The translations under genes were made by a program, and so were the position numbers. Source: Massospora cicadina (Eukaryota > Entomophthoromycota > Entomophthoromycetes > Entomophthorales > Entomophthoraceae). From it: DNA of 64,000 nt. Location of the stretch: positions 81,741-145,740 of the forward strand of contig JAKSZP010000205.1 of NCBI GenBank assembly GCA_022478985.1, written 5' to 3'. Below, piece after piece: positions 9,821-21,451 of the stretch (the first letter of the stretch is position 1; every line of letters begins with the position of its first letter). The notes below the pieces were generated by a model. It was not told the DNA's origin, ran no database searches, and saw only the letters and a list, made by a program, of their open reading frames with translations.

Positions 9821-11300
9821 GGATGGTTTGTCTCATCACATCCATTTTGGATAGGATACTTAACATTTCTATATTGCTTGCAACCATAGTTAAGTAGAAG
9901 ATTTTGTTTAAAAAAGGATACACTGTAAAAAGCGCATCTTAAATCCTTACTTGAGTTACTTAAAAACTTTTTTGCTTTGGTTTCCCAATGGATTCAAAGT
10001 TCTTTGACAACAGGTGATTGAGTGGAGTAACTATGTCTTCAAAATTGTGCACAAACTGTAATTAGTAACCAGTCATGTCTAGAACGTCTTGATGTCCCAC
10101 ATGAACTTAGTTTTCAATCTCAGCAATTTCCTCTACTTTTTCTCTTATTTTGTTTTTTCACTTTTTAACTGATGTTATGGACAAGGAACTTAGAAATTTT
10201 TAAAAAAAATTTGCCTTAATTTTAAATTGATTTTAAGGCTTAGAGACGTGTAAAGACCACACAAAGGTGTTTCTTGTTCTTTGAAGGTTTATATAAAATT
10301 GGTGATATCATTCAGGATTAAAAAATGAGACATTTTAAAGTCACAAAAGTTTGAGTCCATCTCTTGATGGAAGGAAGATGGCTTAATAAAAAGCTCTTGT
10401 GACATATGAGTTGGTTAAATTAGACACTAAGTTGCTGATTAAAGCACATATTTGCTATTATTGGTTACAGTTATACCTATTAGTAGACTAAATATAGTAC
10501 ATTGATGAATAGTACTTAAGCCTCCAAGACCCTAACTCATCATTGATTTATGGGATGGAGTAAATTTTTTTTATAATTAGTAAGTTGATTTAGCTATAGT
10601 TTATTATGACAAATTGTGCGCTGTCTTCCTTGTGTTTGAGCTAAAGGGGCGATGCACATGGGCTCATTGAGTGTCTCAATAACTCCAGCGTCTTGTAGTT
10701 TTTTAAGCTCTTGAGAAAGTTATTCCTCGTCAACTTTAGAAAACAGTTTTGGTTTTGACTAAATGTAACTGCCTTGATTATGTCCATATGATATACCTCT
10801 CCTTATCACAATCTGAAGTCAGTTAAACCTTTGCTAAAGATATACTTAAACCTTTACTAAGTCTGCTTTTTTGTTAAATCTCTTTGGTTGATTCACCTAT
10901 CCATACTCATTTAATCCTCATATTTTAGGCATAGGCCCAATAGCGTTATATTTGTATGGTTGATATTAGCTACAACTTGTAGTTTTTTCACTTAGATCAA
11001 TTATCTGGTGATAGTACCTAGTACCCCTATATTCTGGCCTGTGTAACTGGTGTCATAGATTCATAGTAAACTATAGGATTGAGAGCTTGAATGTCTTCCA
11101 GTTTGTAGATTTCAAGAATTATTTGGCGGGATATTGACGCCTAACAACAATGACATAAACTGTTTTTACCAAGCAGAATCTTAGCAACCTTGTCTGCGCT
11201 CAAGGGTAAGGCTCCAGTAGTATCCACTATGTATTGAACTTCTTGGCTTTTTTTGTTTTCAGTATTTACTCACCTAGATAGATAAATACTCAGCCTTGAC
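9821..11300 (-). pseudogene. Element H: reverse transcriptase and first half of RNase H
   Basis: On the - strand, going down in coordinate, a Ty3 RT can be read through many stops. Near 10755-10620 is ELKKLQDAGVIETLNEPM (relatives: EL.KLL.AG.IEPS.SPW). Near 10320-10200 is LNDITNF followed by TFKEQETPLCGL and LSLKINLKL, the YLDD block and the following helix, with the first aspartate read as N. The start of RNase H, near 9905-9830, reads ASNIEMLSILSKMDVMRQTI (relatives: ASD.AIGAVLSQ.D..GQ.HP). It continues at 6779 beyond element J. The copy is inactive. Confidence 0.55.
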
Positions 11301-11579
11301 CACAGATGTGAGCTGCTTCAAGAATTTTCTCTTCACTATAAAACTAGAGAAATTAGCTGATTAAAAAATCTCACAGGAATTGAAAAAGTTGATGAACTTT
11401 CCAAATATTTAATAACTTTGGCCTGATAAACAAACTATATAGCTTATAGATAGCACAAGCGCTGGAGCAGGTTAAAGATATGGCCAAATTGTAGTGGTAA
11501 AGCAGTTTAAGCTACTAAAACATTAAATATGGCTGGCCCTATAGCTTGATAACTCACGTCATAGTAATTGTATAATAGA

Positions 11580-11665
11580 TACTTCAATTTTATATCAACT
11601 TTAAAAGATATGGTGTTAACAGACGCTGCAGTATCCAAGATAGCTAGTACTTTAAATCGTTATAT
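11580..11665 (-). pseudogene. Element H: aspartic protease active-site remnant
   Basis: The - strand reads FKVLAILDTAASVNT, a retropepsin active site in which D-T-G has become D-T-A. It lies upstream of the H reverse transcriptase in the expected Ty3 order. Flanking sequence is too decayed to show the rest of the domain. Confidence 0.45.
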
Positions 11666-11901
11666 GAAAACTTCCACATTTTTAACATTATTTTAAGAGA
11701 TGTTTTTAGTTACTAATACTTTAATTTTCATCTTAAACGTCTTAGGAAATTCCTATGTGACCTTTCTTGTTTTATTTACTAAGTCTCCTGTTTATAGTCT
11801 CTCAGTATTGGTTAACGTTTCATGCACTAGACGTTATCCTTAACCTATGCTTTCATTGATCTGTATATTAAAAATCTTAATCAAGGTAACTTAATTTATT
11901 T

Positions 11902-12087
11902 TCATCTATAACATTGTGGGTCATTAACATTGAAGGTATAAATACCTTTGTAATCTCCTAGAACATAGTAATAAGTGTTGTCTTCAGTGAAGTTCTCATT
12001 GTCATCTTCACCCTTAGTATAGAGATTAACCAGTTCTACTGCTTTGACTAACTCTTTCTCCTTTTTTATTTTTGAGCCCCTTTTCAG
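11902..12087 (-). pseudogene. Element H: possible Gag C-terminal fragment
   Basis: A 62-codon - strand frame, rich in Lys, Glu, Asp and Asn, ends at 11902. It lies just upstream of the H protease, where Gag should end. I see no zinc knuckle and no clear match to other Gag pieces here. The frame runs into the LTR of element I at 12093, so its true start is on the other side of that insertion (near 19888) and is not readable. Confidence 0.25.
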
Positions 12088-12092
12088 AAATT
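12088..12092. repeat. Target-site duplication of element I, AAATT (left copy)
   Basis: AAATT is found directly before the 5' LTR and again at 19883-19887 directly after the 3' LTR. The 5 bp length is standard for Ty3 integrase. Confidence 0.65.
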
Positions 12093-12639
12093 TGTTGAAG
12101 GTGTTAACTTGACTTTTAAAATCTATCAATTGTTGATGATCATAATAAAAATAAATGTGATTGGACTTTGTCTTAGACTCATAATGATTCCCCTTACTCT
12201 TTTAATTCCCTATTCATTCCAGATTTGTCATGCGGCAATTTTTACCCTCTAAATTGATTTTTCCCTGTAAAATGGACACATCATACCAACTATGCTCCTT
12301 GTACACATTGTTCCCATTGTACTCCTTGATAATCGATATATAAACCTGGAGAAATCAGTGTTCTATGGTTAGAGAATCCCGTATAAATACATTTTCTGTC
12401 TATCCTAATAAAGTATCATATTTGCTCAGATTTGTTTTATTTTGTTAGAAGTTATTCTTTCAAAGAGATTTACTATTTCAAGAGTTGAAAGAATACTGAG
12501 TTTCGTATAGTGCTCTGTACAATATTCTGTGGTTATTACCTAGTTACTGAACTGAGGTTTATGATTGTGAAGGATTGATGGAGTTTCTAGATGGAACTAT
12601 ACCTGTACTCATAGAGTGCTTTTCTCGCGTTATACAAGG
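12093..12639 (+). repeat. 5' LTR of element I
   Basis: It starts TGTTGAAGGTGTTAACTTG and ends TTATACAAGG. Against the 3' LTR the shared blocks include GTCATGCGGC, CATTGTAC, GAGATTTACTATT and CATAGAGT in the same order and spacing. The two LTRs are clearly diverged. Confidence 0.65.
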
Positions 12640-12657
12640 TAGCGCTTACTACAGGGG
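12640..12657 (+). promoter_or_regulatory. Primer-binding site of element I
   Basis: The 18 bases TAGCGCTTACTACAGGGG follow the 5' LTR directly. Apart from transitions they match the G2 site TGGTGCCCACTACAGGGG. The second base is A instead of the G needed to pair with tRNA CCA, consistent with decay. Confidence 0.55.
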
Positions 12658-12999
12658 ACCATTCAATTATTCTTACCAAAAATTGGATTCTTACGCTGAA
12701 GATGAAAATAATCAGAATAAACAAGCTTTCATATTATGTCAACCCATATAGTTCTTATGATCTGTCTCATGCCAAAGTAGGCTGGAGTTACTCTCACCAT
12801 ATAAAAGGATTCAACATATATTTATAGGGGCAATGCATAGCAGATCATCCAAATGTTTCCAAGAGTGTCCCAGTTATTTACTCATGATTCAGCTGATCAT
12901 ATATCCTCCTTATTTTAACAGCGACACAATTAAACTAATTATGCCAGGTTTATGAGTGAATCTGCGGCATAGATTGCAATCAGGCTCTTTCTTTTATGA

Positions 13000-15780
13000 G
13001 TAGCATTAAACCTCTAAGGGTTTATTATGGGATGCCTACAGCTCATCATGAGGAATTTCTAATTGATACTGCTAGTCATCATGCTACAATAATGGAAGTC
13101 TTTGGATCCAACAGAATGTGAACGCAATGCATCCAAATAAAAAAGCTTTAAAAAAGTTATTGCAGTGTACAAGCCATTATCTAAATCATGAGCTCAGTTG
13201 TCAAGTCCTCAATGTCTATACGAGCTTATTGATCAGCTAAACCATAATGTAAAAAAATCATCAGGCTATTAATAGTTGAGGTGTAACAGCCTCCTGGGTA
13301 ATTGAAGTAAATTAATTTCAGAAGGAAGCTATGAACGTGATAAATGATGCCAGAAAGAAGTTCACCAATCTAACTTAGTGGAGGAGATCAGCCAATATAC
13401 CCAACAAGAGATTCAGATCACTGCTCAATATATCAGAAGCATGGATGAAGCGACCACTAACCTTCAGGAGGAACTAAAAATTCTCTGAAACTAATAGATG
13501 AACATGCAACACAACATCTTTGCTCTCAACACCACTTGTGTTTCCTTAAATAACTACTAAAAGAAGTTTTAGGGACTAAAATGAGCAATAATTATCACAT
13601 GAGTGTTAAAAGGGTCTAGCTTAGAACAAAAGGATGAGAATAATGAGTTTAAGACCTTGATTTGTAAGCTATGAGTGAGGTTACCACTCTGAAGTAATTC
13701 ACTAAATTCGCAGAATGGGATTAATAAGACCAACTGACTTGATTTGACACATGTAGACTGACTGAGCATTGGAAGTTTTCAATGCAAAGTCTGAGTCCAC
13801 CACCTGGAACAAAATAGACCATTTGAAAAAGCCGCCTATTAAGAGGAGTTGGCTCAAGCTGAATGTCAGACAATTAAAAGTCTGATTTTGTAATAAGAGT
13901 GCTTTGGTTCATAATAAGGATAAAATTGACCAAAGGACCCTGGCTGATTCTCGGTGGACCCCTTGAATTGGGGTAATGATTTTTTAAATGATTCTTGGCC
14001 AAATAGCATGAGCTTAAATAGTTGGATTGCACTGACCATGATGCTGAATCAGGGGGGTCCATCTGAGGTTCCTCCCCATCCCATTAACTATTTAGTAAAA
14101 TTACCTATGCAGTGACCACCACCTTATATAGCCTCAAAGGGGGTTCCACCAGATGCAAAGATTATCCCCTATGGTGATTAGTTCAGATGTATCAAACCCT
14201 TACCTAACGGACTGAACCTAACTACTATTGATCCTTCATTGTTCATTCCTTTAAAGCAAAGTGAGTTTTGAGAGCTCCAATAAATTAAAACCCTATATTT
14301 CCTAATTTTGGATACTAGTAGCTTATACTTAATTTCTTAACCATCTCACTTCAAACCTCAGATCGTTTATATACTAATTAGTGTTATAGTAATAGTGGTC
14401 TCTTTTCAACCCATCACTGTCATTAATAAAAACAACTAATAACCCTCTTATTTACCCAATTTAAAGTTTTCTAGTTTTATATAAGTTATAATATAGCCCT
14501 CTGTTTATTAAACAGCAGTTATGAGTTTCATTACTCCTGTTTCTTTAAAATTGTCAAATCCTGTGCTATTAACACAGACAAGCATTAATTCATGCCAGGA
14601 TTTGACACTGAATTTATTAGCCTCAAAGATCCATGTTTGCTGTGCTATTTGCACTTCCCCCTTCAAATAGCCCTTCTAACCAGCGTCAAGCACTGCAGAA
14701 ACCCCAGCAACCTGAGACTTCGCGTTGATTCTTCCCAATCTGTATTCAGACCTGCTGCCTCCAGTATGTCCTTCCAGTCTTTTCAAAAATTTAACCCCAT
14801 CCACCTGTCTAAGTTTGATTAGTATGGAAATGTGTTGTTGTTTATAAAGTTGTCTAAATGACGATGCATGGAGCTAACAATTTGTTTAAGGCTTCTATTA
14901 TGATCAATTGCATAGACGATCAAAATCAAGACTTGATCATGTTTTATCTCACAGAGGACTGATAGAGTTATACCAATGTTGAAAGTGCAGTACTACGCGA
15001 ATTTGGTAATCATGAAAGAAAGGCTATTTTCAAGGCTAAGTTTATGTGAATCTAGTTCTGGAAGAATGAGACTATTTACAGGGTTGCTGATTTTTTTTAT
15101 CACAAGGGCAGGTCTAATTGGGAGAGAAAAGCTATAATCAACTTTGAAATATATTTTCTTAAAAAATACCAAAAAATAACTCAAACTCTACCGTTCACTG
15201 CTGCCTCATTGTTAAGGAGTTGAATACTCCTTCCATGAGTAGATATTCAATTTATGAAAGGGTACCTTTGTATCACTGAATATTAAGACGTGATACACTT
15301 CCCCCAACCCCGTTAAGGTAATGGTAAGAGGCCTATAGGATTCAGTTATAATCAAAGTGGGAATATGGGTCCTTGGTGAAACATTTCTGTTGTCACTTGC
15401 TGGATTTGCGACTCCAAAGTGCACTATGTTGTCAGTTGTCCCAAGAGACGCCACAAAATCAACTTTATCTTTTCCCCTATGGATAAGGATGACCAGGGAA
15501 AAGATGGTCAACATTAGAAAAAGGATACTCTATTGTCAAACCATCTATCCCTTTTCAGGCGCAGGACTGAACTTAACTAGTGCTTTCATGATCCAAAGTC
15601 AGTATACTGAACATGAAAAGAAAGTACAGAAAATAATATCAAAACCCTACGCTATGCAGCTGGCCAAACAGAACCAGTATGTAGAACCAGACAAATCAAA
15701 TGAGCTAGATCCCTTAAAAGGCATCAAAAGTAGCCTTACTTCAAGAAGCTTGAATACTCTTTTTCAGACGTTGAGGAGAT
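13000..15780 (+). pseudogene. Element I Gag remnant with CCHC zinc knuckle
   Basis: Frames are broken throughout. A capsid-like section around 14770-15190 starts SFQKFNPIHLSKFD. At 15398-15439 a clear CCHC knuckle reads CWICDSKVHYVVSC (C-x2-C-x4-H-x4-C) followed by basic residues, as expected for a nucleocapsid that binds element RNA. Near 13930-13970 a short Gly/Pro-rich piece (GPWLILGGPLELG) may be a decayed collagen-like segment. The 141-codon open frame at 15357-15782 is in another frame than the knuckle and is not the real product. Confidence 0.5.
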
Positions 15781-16859
15781 AATCAGAACTATGATCTAAA
15801 AAAGGATGATCCTGCTGCCCTCCCTTTAAATGTGAATTCTGATTACTTTTATATTTGCAATTATATTTTATACTTGTAAATATGATCAGAGTTCACATGA
15901 TTGTTGAAAGTGGAGTTACAAATAGTGTAATTTAAAGCCAATTAATATAGATATTATTTAACCAAATTTGGCCCATAGTCAACAGTATGGGACTGCAGGC
16001 CTTGACAGCGCCATTAGCAAAAGAGCTTATAATGCCTCACCTATAAGAATTGGTTTTCTTCAAGTTACACCCCAATTATAGTATTGCCCATTCAGTAATA
16101 CCAATTTTTGATTGTTGCAAGTTCTCAAATTCTATAAGACAGTCATCAGCTATAATGATGTTACATACAGGATTCTCAGTCAAATCTTTCCCTCCATCAC
16201 TTTGGGGTGAGCAGGTTCCTTTTACTAATCAAAACAATATAATTAAAGTCACTTATACTAAAATTATATTCAATATAAAAACTGATCTTCATAGTAGGGA
16301 CCAACCCTCCGTTATCTTCAAAAGTGAGGGCAATCCCTTACGCGCTTCCTTCACTTACAAACTGCTTCTGGTAAAGCAATGTGTCATAAATATGGGTCTG
16401 CTCTGAACCTGCCATGTAGAATACTGTAAGAAGTTTACTCACCCTGGGAATAAATCTTGAACTGAACCTTATGCAGCACCCAGATTAATTGTTCAGGGGC
16501 ATCAGGACATCTGCGTGCTTTTTGCTAGCCTGATGGCTCAAAAAGTGTACTCTACCCAAATGACAAAATATAGATTCCATACATTTCATTCCCATAAGAT
16601 GAGGTACTGCACAATGAGAGTATTGCAGACCTATCAGAGTTTGGCTTATCTAACGCATCTCCTAGCGCAGGCGGCTCTATAGCTTAGACCAATAAGAAGG
16701 CCTTACTGTAAAACTAAAGGACTAAGCCTTAACATTAATAAAATAAGTTCATGTACATGCTACAAAGGATTAAAATTTTGGGGGCTCCAAAATATATACT
16801 ACATCACATTGACACTGGGGAAGCTCTACCCAAACTTTCTCGCCCCATTTGACCCAATC

Positions 16860-17510
16860 AAGTTTGTCAAGAAATTATTTAAAAAGAGCTCAGGGAATTA
16901 CTATGACAAGGGATGACCATGGCCTCCCAAAGGCCCTGGGCCAGCCCAGTACTTATCATCAAGAATTAAGATTGCTCCAACCAAGTCATGATCTATTATT
17001 ATTGCTTATATAAAATTACTAAAAAAGACTTTTATTCTCTGCCAAACATGGATGACGCTCTTGATTGGATATGAGGGGCCAAGTACTTTACTGCCCTGGA
17101 TCTCATCAGCAGCTTTACATTTGATCTATCCAAAGATGAGCAGAAAAAGTGTGATATTATCACTTCTCATGAGCTATACTACTTACCCTCATGCAATAAT
17201 ATTTGTGAAACGCGCCGACTACCTTCCAAAGATCCATGGACACCATTCTAAAGGGATTTGAAGATGAGCTGTGTCCTAGTATACCTTGACAATATCAGTA
17301 TATTCTCACATACCTTTAATATGCATCTGTCCAAAGAAAGAAGTTATAAGGTTAATAGCCAAGGCTCAATTTATATTGAACTTAAAGATACCATTTTTAA
17401 GACTTAGATGTAGTACCTAGGTTATATCACCAATACTCAAGGGATAAGACTGCAGCCACAGAAGCTCAAGGCTGTTAACCAAAAGAAAAGTCAGGAGAAC
17501 AAGTGAGATA
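16860..17510 (+). pseudogene. Element I reverse transcriptase
   Basis: The + strand reads KDFYSLPNMDDALDWI, AKYFTALDLISSF and LSKDEQKKCDIITSHELYY, then after frame changes FEDELCLVYLDNISIFSHT. These are the Ty3 RT blocks (Y.LP.ID..L..L.GA..FS.LDL.SGY, YLDDI.IFS). The catalytic YLDD is present as YLDN, so the second aspartate is lost. A decayed protease may lie at about 16090-16150 (PIFDCCKFSNSI in place of a DTG/DSG signature), which is uncertain. Confidence 0.65.
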
Positions 17511-17599
17511 TACAAGTATTTTTATGTATGAAGGGATACCACTGCCAGTTCATACTAAAATTCACCCAGCTGGCTGAGCTTAAGTTTCACCTACTCTGA

Positions 17600-18060
17600 G
17601 GTGGAGTGAATTTTTTCTAGTCTTCAAACTGTGTGATTGCTTTTAACAAGTTGAAGGTGACATTAATTAAAGCTTGCATGCTATGTTATCCAGACTTTGA
17701 GCAGCCTTTAATAATTCAAAATGATGCAGTGTTAATGGCCATTGGGTCTGAGCTCTCTTATTTTGAGCAAGAGAAGCACTCAGTAGCTTCTGTAGTTATG
17801 ACCTTATTAAGCAGGAAAAAAATTATATGGTAACAGAATGTAAATGTTTAGCCGTTTACTTTGCCTGTAAACAATAACGTGTTTATATTCATGGCACTTT
17901 TTTCCAAGCTGTCACTATTCATGACTCTTTGTTGTGACTTTATAGCCTTAAAGAGCCTAAAGGTCAGTTGGATAGGTGGGCTTTTAAGCTCCAGGCTTAT
18001 GACTATGAGGCTATACATCTATCAGGGCCCTATCAAAATAATACTTTAATTTCCAGCTAC
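17600..18060 (+). pseudogene. Element I RNase H
   Basis: It follows the RT with AFNKLKVTLIKACMLCYPDF, then QPLIIQNDAVLMAIGSELSY and EQEKHSVASVVMTLLSRKK. This matches AF..LK..L...P.L.YPDF, P...Q.DAS..AIG..LSQ and KE..VAY.S..L of Ty3 enzymes. A second part near 17960-18030 shows LKSLKVSWIGGL followed in another frame by WAFKLQAYDYEAIHLSGP. In the cell it would remove RNA from RNA-DNA hybrids. The catalytic aspartate of the first block is shifted or lost. Confidence 0.6.
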
Positions 18061-18289
18061 TCATTGTGTCTTACCAGATCCTGTACAGCAACCATTATTT
18101 GATATACTTATGCCCATAAATATGACGACAAGAAACTTCATTTTTAAGCGTACTTTGATTCAATTAATGAAGAGTACTGAAGTCTGGAAGATGATACTTT
18201 ATAAAATTGATAGTGATGTCAGAGGTAACTATACTACACGCTTTCCAAATGACCATCAATACTATGAAAGCTCATCACATTATTGGTTA

Positions 18290-19290
18290 TAAGGATTAGC
18301 TAAGACGCTAAAGCAGATTCAACAGAGTTACTTTTGGGAGTTGATGAATTTAATATCTATGAAATCTTGAAAAAGTGCCATGAGTGCCAATCACAACAAC
18401 TTTTAAATCTTCCATCCCCTATCAGCTGATTAAGCTAACTAAATGCGGCATTTTTTTTTAAAGTTATTGGTCCTCTACCAGTCAGCAATTTCAACCATCG
18501 GTATATTATTCTGTCCTTTGACCACTTATCCAGACGGTTCAAAGTTAAGACCTTACTCTTTATTATAGAAGTTACCACAGCCAAGTTTATGATGGAGAAT
18601 ACCATTCATAGACATGAGTGTCCGCAGGTTATCTTAATAGAAAACAATACCAACTTCACCTCAAAAAAATGATTTTTAAAAATAACTGGTTTATGGGGAT
18701 TAGGGGGTTATTATACTCCATACCATCCAGAGACAAATGGAACCTTTAAGAGGGTTAATGGATCCCTAGAGAAAATCCTTTGTAAGTTTGCAGCATCTTA
18801 CCCTTACCAATAAAAACCCTATGTTAATATTGCTTATTTTGCCTATAACCTCAGATATAGTGCTACTGTATTCTCCCCTTTCCAATTACTGTATGGCTAA
18901 CATCCCGCCTATCTGCCCATATTATACTCTATTGTTGAGGATGAAGATGGAGTCAGGCCTGAAGAATAAATTTGATTGCCTATTCAAGGCACTAATCAAG
19001 ATTCAGACCAAGGGTTATGGGTTTGCCTTAACTAAAAATTAGCCATAAATCACATGATGAGATCTATCAAGCAACCTTACACAATTCCACGTGTGGTGAT
19101 CAGGTGTTTACTTTCATATCTATGGATATGAAAATACCTATAAGATGTCAACACTCTAAAAGGGCTAAATGTAATTTTGGAGTGCTAATCTTTTGATGTC
19201 TATACTATTAAGTGTTTACTTGACATAAAAATTGTTAAAAAATTTCATGAAAAGTTCATCATACCTTACTCCAGAAGTCAATTACCCCAT
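18290..19290 (+). pseudogene. Element I integrase
   Basis: The core can be followed through frame changes. FKVKTLLFIIEVTTAKFMME, CPQVILIENNTNFTS (the region of the second catalytic aspartate) and HPETNGTFKRVNGSLEKIL carry the third catalytic block. YFAYNLRYSATVFSPFQLLY then matches the conserved Y..N......SPF.LLYG tail. A C-terminal GPY/F-like piece ends VKKFHEKFIIPYSR. There is no chromodomain. Stops within the core make it inactive. Confidence 0.65.
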
Positions 19291-19316
19291 TAGTCTCCTC
19301 CCAAAAAAAGTAAATT

Positions 19317-19328
19317 AGAGAGGTGAAG
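19317..19328 (+). promoter_or_regulatory. Polypurine tract of element I
   Basis: AGAGAGGTGAAG, nearly all purine, abuts the TGTTGTC start of the 3' LTR. This is where plus-strand DNA synthesis is primed in LTR elements. Confidence 0.55.
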
Positions 19329-19882
19329 TGTTGTCAAAGGTTTTAACTGGCCTTTGACTAAACACCTATTATATGTCAATGGTCAAAATGAAAACAAACA
19401 TACTTGAATTTCGTCCAAGACTCTAAAATGTCCATATATTCTTTTTGGTTCCCTTAATCATTTCAGAATCGTCATGCGGCGATTTATAACCTCTAAATTG
19501 ATCTTTTATATAAATGGCACAATTATATTTATTCTACTTATTGTACACAAAGTGTCCATTGTACACCCCTTGACAATTGTGGTTCTAGCCTGGAAACATT
19601 GATGCTCCACATCTAAAGAATCTTTTATAAACTATTTTTACCTTTATCTCAATAAAATGCATAACATGTCCAAGATCTTCTTAGTTTTAGCAGAAGTCGC
19701 TATTGCTGTAGAGATTTACTATTTTGAGAGTTGAAGAAATAAAGAATATCATATAGCTTAGTACATTATTCTGTGAAAATTAATTTGTCCTGAACTGAGT
19801 GTTAAGATCATGAAGAATTGACGGAGTTCTGAGAAGGATTTATACCTTAGCCCATAGAGTTCTTGACTTAAACTTTACAGGG
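19329..19882 (+). repeat. 3' LTR of element I
   Basis: It starts TGTTGTCAAAGG and ends TTTACAGG, followed by AAATT. It pairs with 12093-12639. Confidence 0.65.
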
Positions 19883-19887
19883 AAATT

Positions 19888-20700
19888 TCGCCAAACATTC
19901 TGTTTAATTGCACTTGTTACAACGTAATTATTTTAAGATTTTATTGTTAGGTAATTCAAATTACTTACCTTCTAATTTATCATCCTTATCTTGAGCCAAG
20001 TTAACAGCCTGCTTTCGCTATGTTTTTATTTATTCTCTTACTATTTTATTTTTTCTCTTCTAGGTTTTTGTACATCTAATAACTATTCTTTAGTTTTACA
20101 AAAGTATTAACATTTTAAGGCCAGCGGATTAAAAAAGTTATAAGCTGGTATGGTAACTGAGGTACCTTTGAAGTATGGTCTTTGCGGTCAACTTATCTAG
20201 GCTATAAATGATCCAAAGCTTTTGGGCTTTAAGAATATCTTGCTGCGTAGTTTACAACCATCTCATCCTACCCATCTTCATCACCAGAACTTATTGTGTT
20301 ATTTATATCTTAAAAACTACAAAATTTGAACCATATGGCTTCCTTAGCTTTAGTCCAGTTAGATCCTATCGCTTGGATAGCGCTTAAAACTAGAGTCTCA
20401 CGTCTCATGTACCCTTAGTTTATAATGATCTTTGTGTCCGTCTCTATTTCCTCCTGTAATGTTTTTATACATCTTTAAGAATCTCAGAATTATGATCTCA
20501 CCCGTGGAGCAACTAGCATTTGAAACAGGGCATAAAGTTTTGGTCTTTGGTAAGTGGTTCAGATCTTACTCATTAAAGGATAAGTATTTGAGTATCTACT
20601 AGTGAGGTTTGCAAGTTTGTAATAATTACTCATGGGGTTGGTTATGGTTATTGACATGTGATGAACAATTCCATGGTGTTCAATATGCTCTTTGGTAATA
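19888..20700. other. Probable remainder of element H Gag region; nothing clear
   Basis: If I is removed, this DNA joins 12087. It is AT-rich and full of stops. A - strand stretch near 20520-20300 contains readable pieces such as SAIQAIGSNWTKAKEAIW, which could be Gag-like, but I cannot assign it. Confidence 0.2.
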
Positions 20701-20715
20701 TAGTTTCTCATCCTG

Positions 20716-21440
20716 TCAATTGTTTACTTTGGTGTTTTTATTGCAAACATTTGTCATTGCCCAAGGTGCCGTGAGGCGCTCAGCACCACTTGGGACAATA
20801 AATTGGAGGATGGGGTCTTTGCCATAAGTGGACAGTCCTGACATCAACTCCTCATAGAGTATTTGAGGGGAAAGGTGTGAGGGGAGGTTATCAAAGGTCA
20901 CCATGGGTGTGTTATCATTGAGGAGATGTTCTTGGGTGGTGGTAATGGGTGTGTTTTTGTGTATTAAGGGTGTGGCTGCTGCAGAGGCCGTGTCCTCTTC
21001 AGTGGGGAAGCCTATATCAAAATAGTCTCTTGTAAGAGAGAAAGTCTATAAATCCTACTGGTGCAAAGGTGGCTGTTGCCAGCTCAATTATTGCTTTGTT
21101 GACATATGGGAAGAGATATATGTACTCAACATGGAGGCAAAAGTGGATAGTGGATTGTGGTAGAGATAAGGTATGGGGGCAGGTTGGGTGGACTCATGTG
21201 AGGTGCAGTGCTAGGTCCCTTAGAGTGACATAGTGGCTGGATGTATTTGGCAGACTGGATGGGCCAGTCTACATGCATTTGCCTTCTGGGCAGTAAACGC
21301 TAGTGGGTTGAGCACAGCTGCCCCACACTGGGGCAGCAGGTGGTGAATCTGAGGACATAAATTGGGAAGTTGATGTGGCGAGGTGGTGGTGGAAAATTAA
21401 CAGTTTTTTTTCAAAATTACTCAAAAGTGATGTCAAGTGG
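20716..21440 (-). pseudogene. LC3: fragment of an LC-type ORF1 (non-LTR retroposon)
   Basis: Two - strand blocks match the ORF1 of LC1 in the right order. The first, near 21370-21270, reads SDSPPAAPVWGSCAQPTSVY then CPEGKCM (LC1: LPPATPVWGSSAPPPSVF then CPTGKH). The second, 20904-20716, reads VTFDNLPSHLSPQILYEELM then SGLSTYGKDPILQFIVPSGA (LC1: VSFANLPSRLPPQVLYDQL then VGLMAYGIQPNLIFAISSSA). The 5' leader ACTTTTGAGT is also kept. The copy keeps its 5' end and loses everything 3' of about codon 215. That is the reverse of normal 5' truncation, so the 3' part was probably deleted later. Confidence 0.65.
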
Positions 21441-21451
21441 AAAGAAAACAT

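Larger units (their letters stand above)
12093..19882 (+). mobile_element. Element I: near-complete Ty3/gypsy retrotransposon inserted in H
   Basis: It has a pair of about 550 bp LTRs, an AAATT target duplication, a primer-binding site at 12640, a polypurine tract before 19329, and Gag-protease-RT-RNase H-integrase order on the + strand. Total length is about 7.8 kb. All coding parts contain stops and frameshifts. It is oriented opposite to its host element H and is younger than H. Confidence 0.7.

Noticed and set aside
11902..12129. A 75-codon - strand frame as an intact small gene.
   Set aside because: Its first 13 or so codons lie in the LTR of element I, beyond the target-site duplication. 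Only 11902-12087 can belong to older sequence.
15357..15782. A 141-codon open frame as a separate gene.
   Set aside because: It lies in a different frame from the CCHC knuckle at 15398-15439 of the same strand. It is best explained as a chance frame inside decayed Gag.
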